Shown here: positions 1-8,184 of the stretch, one piece after another | Position numbering within the stretch: the first letter of the stretch is position 1 | Layout of the letters: each line of letters starts with the position of its first letter | DNA from: Planctomycetaceae bacterium | Lineage (GTDB): Bacteria > Planctomycetota > Planctomycetia > Pirellulales > Thermoguttaceae | Assembly: GCA_021372555.1 (NCBI GenBank) | Contig: JAJFUI010000093.1 | Coordinates: forward strand, 1-52,401 | DNA: 52,401 nucleotides | Direction: 5' to 3' | Notes under the pieces: model-generated | Databases searched by the model: none | What the model was told of the DNA's origin: nothing | Seen by the model: the letters and a program-made list of their open reading frames with translations, nothing else | Translations under genes and position numbers: made by a program

Positions 1-814
1 GCCACTGCCGCTCGACCTCGTAGCCGAGCGCCCGCTCAACCGCCCGGAAGCTGTTCATGTTCTTCACTTCGACGATCGGCGTCGCGATGCAGCCTTCCGC
101 AACTATTAAAGCGGTCGCGAGTCTTTGTTCCGGCAGTGGAGGCGTGGCTGCAAAGACTCCTGCACCATTTTCTGCACGGACGTGCAAGTTGATGTTGGCG
201 TCCACCCGCAGGCTTCCTTCCTGCATGTTGCAGTCGGAAACGCCCAGATAGCTCAGCAGCAGCTTCAGCTCGGTCAAATACGCCTTGGCTTCCTCGGGCG
301 ACCGGATGTCCGGCTGGCTGACAATTTCCAGCAGCGGCGTCCCGGCCCGGTTCAGATCGATGCGGCTATCGCCCACGCTCCCCTCGCCCGTTGCACCCTC
401 GTCGTGCATACTCTTGCCGGCGTCCTCTTCGAGATGGGCGCGGATGATGCCGATTCGCCGCGGTTGTTTCGGGCGTTCGCCGCCGATGTCGAGCCAGCCG
501 TCGTGCCCGAGTGGCAAATCGTACTGACTGATCTGGTAGCCCTTCGGCAGGTCGGGATAGTAGTAGTTCTTGCGATCCCACTTCGTGAACGGGGCAATCT
601 GGCAGTTGAGCGCCGCGGCGGCTTTCAAGGCCAACTCGAACGCCTTGCGGTTGATGACCGGCAGCGTGCCGGGCATACCGATGCATACGGGACAGGTTTG
701 CGTGTTCGGCGCCTGTCCAAACTTCGTCCCACACCCGCAGAACATCTTGCTCTCCGTGAGCAACTGCACGTGCACTTCCAGACCAATGATGATGGTGTAG
801 GGGACGTCACTCAT
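1..814 (-). CDS. gatB: Asp/Glu-tRNA amidotransferase subunit B, C-terminus cut by window edge
   Basis: GatB of the GatCAB complex, which converts misacylated Glu-tRNA(Gln) or Asp-tRNA(Asn) to the correct amidated form. Translation from the ATG at 814 gives an N-terminus typical of GatB ([18 protein letters not shown]), then the zinc-cysteine region (CGCGTKFGQ, then [10 protein letters not shown]), [27 protein letters not shown] and [14 protein letters not shown]. About 271 residues lie inside the window and the rest is beyond base 1. Between the '[10 protein letters not shown]' block and '[18 protein letters not shown]' there are roughly 25 extra residues (about 216-243) compared with the family as I know it; this piece is in frame and alanine-rich. 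gatA lies 43 bases upstream in the same direction, so the two are probably cotranscribed. Confidence 0.95.
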   Translation of the reverse strand, partial: MSDVPYTIIIGLEVHVQLLTESKMFCGCGTKFGQAPNTQTCPVCIGMPGTLPVINRKAFELALKAAAALNCQIAPFTKWDRKNYYYPDLPKGYQISQYDLPLGHDGWLDIGGERPKQPRRIGIIRAHLEEDAGKSMHDEGATGEGSVGDSRIDLNRAGTPLLEIVSQPDIRSPEEAKAYLTELKLLLSYLGVSDCNMQEGSLRVDANINLHVRAENGAGVFAATPPLPEQRLATALIVAEGCIATPIVEVKNMNSFRAVERALGYEVERQW

Positions 815-857
815 TGTTGTGATCGTGGATCTGCTGTTTCTGCATACGGTCCTGCCG

Positions 858-2381
858 TCACGTCATCGCCGGTTCTCTCTTGTGCCAGTCGGTCGCACGC
901 TGGTACATGTGCGCGGCGCGAAGCAGCCGCTCCTCGGCAAACGGCGGCGATTGCAGGTGCAAGCCGATCGGTAATCCGGCGGAACTCACCCCGCAAGGAA
1001 TCGACATCGCGGCGATCCCAGCCAGATTCGTGCTCACCGTGTACAGGTCGAACAGGTACATGGCCAGCGGATCGTCGGTCCGCTCGCCGAGCTTAAAGGC
1101 CGGCGTCGGCGTCACCGGCCCGACGATCAAATCCACCTGCTCGAACGCCCGATCGAAATCCTGCCGAATGAGCCGCCGCACCTGCAGCGCCTTTTTGTAA
1201 TAAGCGTCGTAGTAGCCCGCGCTCAAGGCGTAAGTGCCGAGCATGATGCGGCGTTTCACTTCCGCCCCGAAGCCGTCCGAGCGGCTGTCGCGATACATCC
1301 GCACCAGCGGACTGTCGGAGGCAGGGGAATTCGACGAATCAGCACCTCTTATTTCCGCCCCCTGATCGCTGACCTCCGCTCCTTGTCCCGCTCGGTATCC
1401 AAAATGAACGCCGTCATACCGCGCCAAATTACTCGATGCCTCGCACGGGGCGATGATGTAATACGTGGCCACCGCGTACTTGCTATGCGGTAGCGAAAGG
1501 TCGACCACCGTGGCCCCCAGCGATTCGTAAACGCGAACCGCCTCGCGAGCGGCCGCCTCGACTTCGGGGTTCAGACCGTCACCGAAGTGCTCGCGAACGA
1601 GGCCGAGCCGCAGGCATTCGAGCGGCTGACGGATCGTCTCGCTGTAACGCGGTGCCGGCGTATCGACGGACGTCGAGTCCTTCGGATCGTGACCGGCCAG
1701 GACCTCCAGCAACAGCGCGCAATCCTCGGCCGACTGGCCCATTGGCCCGACCTGGTCCAGACTGCTGGCAAAGGCGACCAGCCCGTAGCGGCTGACGCGT
1801 CCGTAAGTCGGCTTCAAGCCGGTGATGCCACAAAGCGCGGCGGGCGACCGGATCGAGCCTCCCGTGTCGCTGCCGATGGCCAGCGGCGTCATGCGGGCGG
1901 AAACCGCTGCGGCCGAGCCGCCGCTGCTGCCGCCAGGCACCCTCGCCAGGTCCCAGGGATTGTGCACCGGGCGAAATGCCGAGTTCTCGTTCGACCCACC
2001 CATCGCGAACTCGTCCATATTCGTCCGACCAATGAGCACCGCGTCGGCCGCCTTGAGCTTGGCAACCACCGTGGCGTCGTACGGCGGGCGAAACTGCTCC
2101 AGCATCCGCGAGGCGCACGTTGTCCGCTCTCCCTCGGTGCACAGCACGTCTTTGACGGCCACGGGCAGGCCGGCCAGCGATCCAAGCGGCTTGCCCGCTC
2201 TTCGACGGCAGTCAACGGAGTCGGCTTGGGCCAGCGCCCTGGCAGCGTCCACGCGCAGGAACGCGCCAATCGCCGCATCGTGCCGCGCGATCCGGTCCAG
2301 GTACGCCTGAGTCAGCTCGCGCGACGTCATGTCGCCGGCTGCGAGGCGTTTGAGCAATTCGATGGCGCTAAGGTGAATCAT
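858..2381 (-). CDS. gatA: Asp/Glu-tRNA amidotransferase subunit A
   Basis: GatA is the glutaminase subunit of GatCAB. The 507-residue protein has the amidase-signature Ser-cisSer-Lys arrangement: the lysine in '[11 protein letters not shown]', the glycine/serine-rich '[14 protein letters not shown]', and '[16 protein letters not shown]'. I start it at the ATG at 2381 ([10 protein letters not shown]), matching the usual N-terminus; the frame is open 24 codons further, but only with a TTG start. Residues about 330-357, between '[10 protein letters not shown]' and '[19 protein letters not shown]', are an in-frame insertion encoded by repeat-like DNA (see findings); the rest is of normal GatA length. 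It lies between msrB and gatB, all on the minus strand. No gatC is visible in the window. Confidence 0.96.
   Translation of the reverse strand: MIHLSAIELLKRLAAGDMTSRELTQAYLDRIARHDAAIGAFLRVDAARALAQADSVDCRRRAGKPLGSLAGLPVAVKDVLCTEGERTTCASRMLEQFRPPYDATVVAKLKAADAVLIGRTNMDEFAMGGSNENSAFRPVHNPWDLARVPGGSSGGSAAAVSARMTPLAIGSDTGGSIRSPAALCGITGLKPTYGRVSRYGLVAFASSLDQVGPMGQSAEDCALLLEVLAGHDPKDSTSVDTPAPRYSETIRQPLECLRLGLVREHFGDGLNPEVEAAAREAVRVYESLGATVVDLSLPHSKYAVATYYIIAPCEASSNLARYDGVHFGYRAGQGAEVSDQGAEIRGADSSNSPASDSPLVRMYRDSRSDGFGAEVKRRIMLGTYALSAGYYDAYYKKALQVRRLIRQDFDRAFEQVDLIVGPVTPTPAFKLGERTDDPLAMYLFDLYTVSTNLAGIAAMSIPCGVSSAGLPIGLHLQSPPFAEERLLRAAHMYQRATDWHKREPAMT
1311..1391 (-). repeat. Repeat-derived in-frame insertion in gatA
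   Basis: On the coding strand this stretch contains GAGGTCAGCGATCAG followed by further AGAGG-like units, and encodes a Gly/Asp/Ser-rich loop. The same 'GAGGTCAG-GATCAG' theme occurs inside lipA (6950-6974) and, more weakly, treY (25181-25205). Other GatA proteins have a short acidic loop here, so the insertion sits at a tolerant surface position. Confidence 0.6.
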
Positions 2382-2491
2382 CTTGCGTTGGGCGGGTTGC
2401 GAAGCCGTTCGCGTAGCGATGCCCAGCATATCGCGGAGCCGGCGCGGCGGCAACCCAGCCGACGGAAAGCCGCAACCCCAGGGTGCCAGCC

Positions 2492-2516
2492 AGCCGCGCG
2501 GCCGTCGGCCGCGGCT
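2492..2516. other. GC-rich hairpin between msrB and gatA
   Basis: The outer arms AGCCGC and GCGGCT pair perfectly, and an inner GGCC-GTC-GGCC pairs inside them, with two bulged bases. It lies directly downstream of the msrB stop codon. There is no T-tract on either side, so it is at best a weak or factor-dependent terminator, or a processing or repeat element. Confidence 0.45.
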
Positions 2517-2981
2517 CTATTGTGGTCGGGATTCCAGTTTGAGCGAGGCCGAGTTGATGCAATAACGAAGCTCGGTCGGCTGTGGGCCGTCGTCGAAGAC
2601 ATGGCCGAGATGGGCGCCGCAATTCTTGCAGGTCACCTCCGTCCGGATCATCTGATGGCTGCGATCCTCCGATTCCAGCACTTTCTCCTTGTCGGCCGGT
2701 TGGTAGAAGCTCGGCCAGCCGCAGCCAGCGTCGAATTTCGTCTTCGAGTCAAACAGTTCAGCCCCGCAACAAATACAGCGGTAAACGCCGTCCGTGGTGC
2801 AGTCCCAATACTCGCCAGTAAACGGTCGCTCCGTCCCTTTCTCCTGCGTCACCCGGTATTGCTCGGGCGTCAGCATCTGCTTCCAGTCCACATCGCTCGT
2901 TGGGGCGCGAGCGGTCCCGCAGTTCTCGCACTTTTCCAGTGCATCGGCTACTTCACCGCCACATTTGGTACATCGCCACAT
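2517..2981 (-). CDS. msrB: Methionine-R-sulfoxide reductase with N-terminal zinc ribbon
   Basis: MsrB reduces free or protein-bound methionine-R-sulfoxide. The 154-residue protein has two parts. Residues 1-25 form a small zinc ribbon ([21 protein letters not shown], with two CxxC knuckles). The rest is a complete MsrB domain: '[19 protein letters not shown]' with the first structural zinc CxxC, 'GCGWPSFY', the second zinc CxxC in '[12 protein letters not shown]', and the catalytic cysteine in 'RYCINSASL'. Its ATG lies inside the end of the upstream gene (34-base overlap) and is preceded by GGAGGGCAATG, a good ribosome binding site, so translation is probably coupled. The ribbon is not part of classical MsrB and is shared with the neighbouring membrane protein. 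Confidence 0.94.
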   Translation of the reverse strand: MWRCTKCGGEVADALEKCENCGTARAPTSDVDWKQMLTPEQYRVTQEKGTERPFTGEYWDCTTDGVYRCICCGAELFDSKTKFDAGCGWPSFYQPADKEKVLESEDRSHQMIRTEVTCKNCGAHLGHVFDDGPQPTELRYCINSASLKLESRPQ

Positions 2982-3604
2982 TGCTCATTGCCCTCCAATC
3001 CAAGAGCCCGAGTTTCGCCGCTGGCGTCCTTCGTCGACACAATTGGATCATCCGACTCCTTACGCACGAGGAAGATTGCGGCGACAAACCAACCGATCAC
3101 GTAACCAAATGCCGTGCAGACCAAGAACGCTGCCCACACAGCGACCGCCATCAATGCGATGTCTTCCACGCTGACATGTGCATGGTGGTAGCACGCATCC
3201 AACACCACCACAGCGACAAAGGCCAGATCGACCAAGACGCCCGCAACAATGCCGACGAGGATTGACGCCTTACGGGGATTCTTGCCTCCGAACAACAAGG
3301 CTTGGCACATGGCAATTGCAGCCACGAAGACCAACGTGACGAAGAAGACGACCGGTGGCGCGTCCGAGGCCCTCAAAATACCAAACAGGATGGCAAAAAT
3401 TGCCGTTAGCATCATCGCGGCTCCGATGCTGAAGCGACGGGGCATGCCGACCTGCGGCCGCGGTGGTCGTCGAGGCTTCGACGCAACCATCGTCTCCACC
3501 GGCGGAAGGCCCGCCCCTACGATTCCGTCGCGCGACGTGCCGCAGGTCCAACAGTTCTGCAACGAATCAGCCACCCCGCCGCCGCACTTCACGCATCGCC
3601 ACAT
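2948..3604 (-). CDS. Zinc-ribbon membrane protein, tandem paralogue 1
   Basis: Unrecognised protein of 218 residues. It begins with a zinc ribbon ([18 protein letters not shown], then WTCGTS) nearly identical to that of msrB. A basic/proline linker ([14 protein letters not shown]) follows, then about four hydrophobic segments ([68 protein letters not shown]) and an acidic tail. From 'PQVG.PRRF.IG' onward it resembles the next upstream gene (3589-4107), including 'LLFGG.NPR' and 'AAIFLVRKE'. Start and stop each overlap a neighbour, and the SD-start context GGAGGGCAATGA..ATGTGGCGATG is repeated at both junctions. It is probably an inner-membrane protein with a cytoplasmic ribbon; function unknown. 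Confidence 0.85.
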   Translation of the reverse strand: MWRCVKCGGGVADSLQNCWTCGTSRDGIVGAGLPPVETMVASKPRRPPRPQVGMPRRFSIGAAMMLTAIFAILFGILRASDAPPVVFFVTLVFVAAIAMCQALLFGGKNPRKASILVGIVAGVLVDLAFVAVVVLDACYHHAHVSVEDIALMAVAVWAAFLVCTAFGYVIGWFVAAIFLVRKESDDPIVSTKDASGETRALGLEGNEQCGDVPNVAVK

Positions 3605-4107
3605 GGGTCATTGCCCTCCAATCCAATACCCGGCGTTTCGCCGCTCGTGTCCTTCGTCGGTGGATCATCCTTAGGCTCCTTCCGAACCAGAAAGATGGCG
3701 GCCAACAGCCCACCGACGAGATAGCCCAAAAGCCCGCCAAATCCGAGAATATTAAGCGCTCCGCCAAGCGAAAAGACGGTTTCCCGCGTGAAATCGTGAG
3801 GGCCGAAAGTTTCCAGGCAAGCGCACACAGCCATCATGGCGTAGAAGATAATGGATCCGCCGACAACCGACGCTGCTCGCGGATTATTGCCTCCAAATAA
3901 AAGCACCTGGCAAGCTGCCACGCCCGCGACGAAGATCGAAATGCACCCAAACGGAACTGGAGGAACGCCAAGGGTCTTGAGCAGGCTAAACAACATGGCG
4001 AACACGGCCACCAGAATCATCATCGTGCCGATGCCGAAACGCCGCGGAATGCCGACTTGCGGTCCCGGTGGCGGAGACAAGCGAAAAGACTTGTGTGGCG
4101 ATTCCAT
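3589..4107 (-). CDS. Membrane protein, tandem paralogue 2 (no zinc ribbon)
   Basis: Unrecognised protein of 172 residues. It starts with a short polar segment (MESPHKSFRLSPPPGPQVG), then IPRRFGIGTMM and about four hydrophobic segments, ending in '[14 protein letters not shown]' and a tail '[18 protein letters not shown]'. The membrane part and tail match paralogue 1 (2948-3604), but there is no N-terminal zinc ribbon. The ATG at 4107 has AGGAG about nine bases upstream. It is the first gene of a minus-strand run through msrB. The tail overlaps the start of the next gene by 16 bases, the same arrangement as at the next junction, which points to tandem duplication. Confidence 0.82.
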   Translation of the reverse strand: MESPHKSFRLSPPPGPQVGIPRRFGIGTMMILVAVFAMLFSLLKTLGVPPVPFGCISIFVAGVAACQVLLFGGNNPRAASVVGGSIIFYAMMAVCACLETFGPHDFTRETVFSLGGALNILGFGGLLGYLVGGLLAAIFLVRKEPKDDPPTKDTSGETPGIGLEGNDPCGDA

Positions 4108-4341
4108 TGGTCGCTGCTCCTGTGGGCAGGCTCCCCATCACTCTGCGCCATTATCCCAGGCGTCTCGGCAGCGGACAAGCGGAGCGCCGCTGGCCGGTTC
4201 GTGGTGCCGGCGTCCCATCCCATCTTGATTCTGCCGGGATTCCCCATGCGCCGTCCCCAGCCGCGCCCCAGCTACCTGCTGCCTTGACCCGCTCGCGTAA
4301 AATCCATTGCCGCGCGGAACAAACACCTGAGGAGCCGACCC

Positions 4342-6048
4342 ATGCCACAAGAACTGGTCGAGGTGACGTTGCCGGAGAAGGCTGGCCCATCAAAACATCC
4401 GGCGACTGTCTGGGGGGCGTCGATTGGCGACTATCTCATCCATCGACTCCAAGACTTCGGCGTCCGGGACGTGTTCGGCATCCCTGGCGATTATGTTTTG
4501 ACGTTCTACGGGATGCTGGAGCAGAGCGAGCTGCGGCTGATCGGCTGCACCCGGGAGGACTGTGCCGGGTTCGCCGCCGATGCCTACGCGCGAATCAATG
4601 GCATCGGCGCCGTTTGCGTCACGTACTGCGTTGGGGGCCTGAGCCTCTGCAACTCCATCGCCGGAGCCTACGCCGAAAAGTCGCCAGTGGTTGTGATCAG
4701 CGGAGCGCCCGGCATGCGCGAGCGATTTGCCGACCCGCTGCTGCATCATCGCGTGCGAGATTTCGAAACCCAAGCGAAGGTGTTCCGCCATCTCTGTTGC
4801 GCCGAGGCGGAGTTGAACGATCCGCACACGGCAATGCGGGAGATCGATCGGGTGCTGGCCACGGTGGTCCGCCGCCGCCGGCCAGGCTACATCGAATTGC
4901 CGCGCGACATGGTGGCCGTGGTGCCCGATGGGCCGCACATGCCCAGTTTCAAGGAGCCGACCAGCGACCCGGAAACACTATCGGAGGCAGTCGGCGAGGC
5001 CGCCCGTCGAATCGCCGCTGCCCGCCAGCCGATCATTCTGGCCGGCGTCGAGATCCATCGCTTTGGGCTGCAATGCGAGCTGCTGGAGTTCGCCCAAGGG
5101 GCCGGCATCCCGATCGCGACTACGATGCTCGGCAAAAGCGTCGTCAGCGAGCAGCACCCGTTGTTCGCCGGCATCTACGAAGGGGCGTTGGGCCGCGAAG
5201 AGGTCACCCGGTTCGTCGAAGAGAGCGATTGCATCGTTCTGCTGGGCGAATTCCTGACGGACATCAACCTGGGCATCTTCACCGCCAATCTCGACCCAAT
5301 CCGCTGCATCTTTGCCACCAGCGAAACGCTGCGGATCAGCCGCCACCATTACGATGGTGTGCTGCTTCGCGACTTCATCGTCGGGCTGCACCGAGCAGGG
5401 CTCAAGACGCCGCCGCGACGATTGCCCCAGCGGCCTGAACAAGATGTGCAGCCTTTCCAACTCCGCCCGCAGGAGCCGATCAGAATCCAGCGGCTTGTGG
5501 CGCGGCTGAACCAATCGCTCGATGGTACGATGGTGGTCATTGCCGACCCCGGCGATGCGCTTTTCGCGTCGAGCGAACTGCGGATCCATCGCCAGACGGA
5601 GTTCCTCAGCCCGGCTTACTACACCTCGATGGGTTTCGCCATCCCGGCGGCGCTTGGTGCGACGGTCGCGCGCCCGAAACGGCGGCCCGTCGTCCTGGTC
5701 GGCGACGGGGCATTTCAAATGACCGGCATGGAACTCTCGACCGTCGTCCGCTACGGCTTCCATCCGGTCGTCATCGTGCTCGACAACCAGGGCTATGGCA
5801 CCGAACGGATGCTGCTGCTGGGCGAGCACAAGTTCAACGACGTTCACCCATGGCACTACTCCAAGGTGCCTGAGTTGCTCGGCGCCGGCCGGGGATACGA
5901 GGTCAGCACCGAGGGCGAATTTGACGCGGCCCTGGCGGCGGCCCTGATGGACACCGACCACCTCCAACTCCTCCACGTCCATCTCGACCGCAACGACTAC
6001 AGCATGACCCTGGAACGGTTGATGACGAAGTTGAGGGCACGCGTATAG
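4342..6048 (+). CDS. Thiamine-diphosphate-dependent 2-keto-acid decarboxylase (pyruvate/indolepyruvate decarboxylase type)
   Basis: A 568-residue enzyme of the pyruvate/indolepyruvate decarboxylase family, expected to decarboxylate a 2-keto acid to an aldehyde. N-terminal PYR domain: 'FGIPGDYVL' and the cofactor-activating glutamate in '[15 protein letters not shown]', followed by the paired histidines of decarboxylases in 'LLHHRVRDF'. A central domain follows. The C-terminal PP domain has '[16 protein letters not shown]' and '[12 protein letters not shown]'; the usual Asn-Asn ending the ThDP motif is Asp-Asn here, and the decarboxylase glutamate after 'GYG-T' is kept. The start ATG is preceded by GAGGAGC at a good distance. 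It is divergent from the membrane-protein genes and converges on the lipoyl-like gene. Substrate cannot be told from sequence. Confidence 0.88.
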   Translation: MPQELVEVTLPEKAGPSKHPATVWGASIGDYLIHRLQDFGVRDVFGIPGDYVLTFYGMLEQSELRLIGCTREDCAGFAADAYARINGIGAVCVTYCVGGLSLCNSIAGAYAEKSPVVVISGAPGMRERFADPLLHHRVRDFETQAKVFRHLCCAEAELNDPHTAMREIDRVLATVVRRRRPGYIELPRDMVAVVPDGPHMPSFKEPTSDPETLSEAVGEAARRIAAARQPIILAGVEIHRFGLQCELLEFAQGAGIPIATTMLGKSVVSEQHPLFAGIYEGALGREEVTRFVEESDCIVLLGEFLTDINLGIFTANLDPIRCIFATSETLRISRHHYDGVLLRDFIVGLHRAGLKTPPRRLPQRPEQDVQPFQLRPQEPIRIQRLVARLNQSLDGTMVVIADPGDALFASSELRIHRQTEFLSPAYYTSMGFAIPAALGATVARPKRRPVVLVGDGAFQMTGMELSTVVRYGFHPVVIVLDNQGYGTERMLLLGEHKFNDVHPWHYSKVPELLGAGRGYEVSTEGEFDAALAAALMDTDHLQLLHVHLDRNDYSMTLERLMTKLRARV

Positions 6049-6128
6049 GGTCTTAGCACTTAGGCCTGCATCTTACGCGGCAGCCGAGCTTAAAAATCTA
6101 ACACCGAAGACCTAAGGCTCAAGACCTA
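6048..6128. repeat. Imperfect inverted repeat of GACCTAAG-type units between convergent genes
   Basis: The left arm (6048-6070, GGGTCTTAGCACTTAGG) and right arm (6106-6128, GAAGACCTAAGGCTCAAGACC) are imperfect reverse complements, and each arm repeats a GACCTAAG/CTTAGGTC unit. It fills the gap between the decarboxylase and the lipoyl-like gene, so it may work as a bidirectional terminator. It also resembles the low-complexity octamer repeats common in planctomycete spacers. Confidence 0.5.
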
Positions 6129-6410
6129 GTCATCGCACTCAATGGCCGCCAATCGCTGCCCGACGGCGATCGTCTCCCCTTCGCCCACCAGCTTTTGGAC
6201 AAGCACTCCGTCGGCTGGCGAAGGCAGATCAACCGTGGCTGGGCCGGCCATCACCTCGACCAGCGGCTCGCCTTCAGCAACGCGCTCGCCCCGCTTCACG
6301 AGCCAAACGCTGACCGATATGGGAACGTCGCCGAGCCCGAGGTCGGGCAGCACGACATGACGACAAATGGCCCATTCGTTCTTCCGCTCCCGTCCTTCCT
6401 CATTCCACAT
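6126..6410 (-). CDS. Lipoyl-like domain protein lacking the lipoylated lysine
   Basis: A 94-residue single-domain protein with the biotinyl/lipoyl fold pattern: 'VVLPDLGLGDVPISVSVWLV', 'GERVAEGEPLVEV', 'ATVDLPSPADGVLVQKL', 'GETIAVGQRLAAIE'. In ordinary E2 or GcvH-like domains the hairpin reads ETDKA with the lysine lipoylated; here the aligned residues are MAGPA, so proline replaces the lysine. The remaining lysines are not at the hairpin. The ATG at 6410 overlaps the end of lipA by 11 bases; a GTG about 19 codons on is an alternative start that would give just the domain. Adjacent lipA and a LipB-like gene imply a link to lipoate metabolism, but conventional lipoylation looks impossible. Confidence 0.8.
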   Translation of the reverse strand: MWNEEGRERKNEWAICRHVVLPDLGLGDVPISVSVWLVKRGERVAEGEPLVEVMAGPATVDLPSPADGVLVQKLVGEGETIAVGQRLAAIECDD

Positions 6411-7383
6411 GCATCATTTCTCGTGCGTGGTAGCTAGATCGGACGAAAGGGCCGGCGGCCACTTGCTCGAAGCCGATCCCTCGGGCGCGTCGGCCAAGCT
6501 CGTCAAACTCATCAGGGGTGAGGTATCGAACGACGGGCATCTGCCGCGGTGACGGCTGGAGATACTGGCCCAACGTTAACATCCGGCATCCGGCCTCGTG
6601 CAGTTCGGCCAAGGTGTCGAGCAGTTCCTCGGTCGTTTCGCCGAGCCCCAGCATGAGGCCCGTTTTGATCGCGATGGCCGGATTGCCGCGATGGATGCGG
6701 CGGAACATCTCCAGCGTCCAGCGGTAGTCGGTTCGTGGATCCCTGGCCACATGGAACAGCCGCGGCACGGTCTCGGTGTTGTGGTTGTAGACTTCCGGCG
6801 ACGCTTCAACTAGCCGATCGACCGCCGCCGGGTTGCCACCGAAGTCGGAAGGAAGGACTTCGATGGTCGGAGAACAAAGGGATTGGGGATTAGGGATGGG
6901 GGATTGGGGCAAAGGGGAAGGCGGAGGGGGGAAGGCGGACGATTCGTCGTCTGACTTCTGATCTCTGACCTCTGCCGCCTGCTTCCTGATCTCCTCGATC
7001 ATCCTCACAAAATGCTCCGCGCCGCCGTCGGGCAGATCATCGCGGGTAACGCAGGTGATGACGACGTGTTTGAGCCCCAGCGTCCTCGTGGCCTCCGCCA
7101 CGCGCCGAGGCTCGTCCGGGTCGGGCGGCAGCGGCTTGCCTTTCGGCACGCTGCAAAACCTGCACGCCCGAGTGCAAATGTTGCCCAGGATCATGAACGT
7201 GGCCGTCTTCTGCGAATAGCACTCCATCCGATTCGGGCATTTCGCATGGTCGCAGACCGTCTGAAGGCCAAGCTGCCCGATCAGCTTTGCCGTGAAGTGA
7301 TTGGCGTTCCCCTTCGGCACGTTGCGCTTGAGCCAACGAGGAAGGGGAAGCGGAACGTGTGATTGCGTATCGTGTTCTGACAT
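6400..7383 (-). CDS. lipA: Lipoyl synthase with a repeat-derived insertion
   Basis: LipA inserts two sulfurs into octanoyl groups on lipoyl domains. The 327-residue protein has the auxiliary-cluster cysteines (CDHAKCPNRMEC), the radical SAM motif (CTRACRFCSV), 'VVITCVTRDDLPDGGA', 'VYNHNTETVPRL', 'KTGLMLGLGET' and the C-terminal 'RSSYHA' serine ligand. I start it at the ATG at 7383 (MSEHDTQSHVPLPLPRWL); the frame stays open upstream without support. Between 'FVRMIEEIRKQ' and 'PTIEVLPSDFGG', where LipA normally has only a few residues, residues about 133-171 are Pro/Ser/Asp-rich and encoded by two repeat families. All catalytic residues are intact, so the enzyme is probably active. Confidence 0.96.
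   Translation of the reverse strand: MSEHDTQSHVPLPLPRWLKRNVPKGNANHFTAKLIGQLGLQTVCDHAKCPNRMECYSQKTATFMILGNICTRACRFCSVPKGKPLPPDPDEPRRVAEATRTLGLKHVVITCVTRDDLPDGGAEHFVRMIEEIRKQAAEVRDQKSDDESSAFPPPPSPLPQSPIPNPQSLCSPTIEVLPSDFGGNPAAVDRLVEASPEVYNHNTETVPRLFHVARDPRTDYRWTLEMFRRIHRGNPAIAIKTGLMLGLGETTEELLDTLAELHEAGCRMLTLGQYLQPSPRQMPVVRYLTPDEFDELGRRARGIGFEQVAAGPFVRSSYHAREMMHVE
6870..6985 (-). repeat. Two repeat families inserted in frame in lipA
   Basis: On the coding strand, 6950-6974 reads as CAGAGGTCAGAGATCAG plus a further AGTCAGA unit. It is followed by C-rich pyrimidine units ending in CCCCAATCCCCCATCCC and CTAATCCCCAATCCC (6879-6909). The second family recurs outside genes at 10552-10583, and the first recurs inside gatA. 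The insertion keeps frame and encodes EVRDQKSD and PLPQSPIPNPQS. Confidence 0.75.
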
Positions 7384-7426
7384 TTTGATGATCGTTGAAG
7401 GACAATCAAGCCCGTTTCGCGTCCTG

Positions 7427-7855
7427 TTAGAGCGGCTTGCAGCGGCGGATTGCCTCGACAACGAATTCGTAGGCGGTGTTCACGTCGCGCGTGCGAAGCT
7501 CGATCGGCATGTCTTGCGCGGCCTGCGGAGGCTGGGTCGTGCGCGACGACAGCCTGTAGTGGAGCAACGGCACGCCATCAACTAGCGAAGAGTGGTCTTT
7601 GAAGTCGATCGTCGCCGTCATGTGTGCGCGGTTTCCATACCCATCCGAATAGTCGAGCCAAAGTTCCGTCTCGTTGGGCAAGACCTTGGTCGCGAAAAGC
7701 TTTGGACCAGCAATGCCAGCCCGCAGCGCATCCAAGAACGTCAGCATCATCGATCCTATCGCAACCTGAATCTTCGAGTCCGAACGGGTCATTCGACGGT
7801 AGTCGGCATCGAATCGGGGTGCGTTCAAATACTTGTTGCTGTCGATGATCTCCAT
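7427..7855 (-). CDS. Hypothetical protein of 142 residues
   Basis: I do not recognise this protein. It starts at the ATG at 7855 (MEIIDSNKYLNAPRF); an in-frame TTG nine codons earlier is possible but less likely. It has a balanced, non-repetitive composition with aromatic and charged residues spread evenly ('ETELWLDYSDGYGNRAHM', 'TATIDFKDHSSLVDGVPLL', 'AYEFVVEAIRRCKPL'), as expected of a real soluble protein and unlike the Arg/Pro-rich antisense frames. There is no signal peptide or membrane segment. It lies 43 bases upstream of lipA in the same direction, with the stem-loop array upstream of it, so it could be cotranscribed with lipA; no functional clue beyond that. Confidence 0.6.
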   Translation of the reverse strand: MEIIDSNKYLNAPRFDADYRRMTRSDSKIQVAIGSMMLTFLDALRAGIAGPKLFATKVLPNETELWLDYSDGYGNRAHMTATIDFKDHSSLVDGVPLLHYRLSSRTTQPPQAAQDMPIELRTRDVNTAYEFVVEAIRRCKPL

Positions 7856-7890
7856 GTCGTCTGCCAATCCGCTGGGCAACAAGGTCGACA

Positions 7891-8118
7891 GGGCCGTTTA
7901 CGGTCCTTTCCGCGAAGCGGTTTCGGCCCGGCGTTTACGCCGGGTTGGGCGCCGCACACGCGAACCGCTGCCAGCCCGATTCATCGGGCTCCTCCGTCCC
8001 GCGTGCAGCAGGAGCCGCGCAAAACGCGGCTGACAACTTACCACCCGTACCCCAGCATAACCCGGGGCAAACGCCGGGCCTAGTACCACTGAAGCGGGCA
8101 ACGCCCGTGAACGGGCGT
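7891..8118. repeat. Array of short stem-loops with A/T-rich tetraloops
   Basis: About seven small hairpins occur in 230 bases: 7891-7906 (GGGCCG-TTTA-CGGTCC), 7910-7920 (CCGC-GAA-GCGG), 7927-7944 (CCCGGCG-TTTA-CGCCGGG), 7973-7990 (AGCCCGA-TTCA-TCGGGCT), 8013-8031 (AGCCGCG/CGCGGCT), 8061-8078 (CCCGG/CCGGG) and 8101-8118 (ACGCCCG-TGAA-CGGGCGT). Stems differ in sequence but share length and loop style. No convincing gene overlaps it. It separates the LipB-like gene from the hypothetical gene. Confidence 0.75.
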
Positions 8119-8184
8119 GGGGCGATCGATACTTGGCGATGGCTCGAAGGAACGCAGGTCACACACCCCCGCTGTGCCCTTCGT

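Noticed and set aside
1587..3104. 505-codon plus-strand frame opposite gatA and msrB
   Set aside because: Runs across two confident genes on the other strand and has shadow-type composition.
4068..5438. 456-codon plus-strand frame overlapping the decarboxylase in another frame
   Set aside because: The frame starting at 4342 has the full ThDP enzyme motifs; this one is Arg/Pro-rich.
7384..7461. N-terminal extension of lipA to the upstream limit of the open frame
   Set aside because: The extra residues are Arg/Ser-rich and unlike LipA; the ATG at 7383 gives the normal N-terminus.
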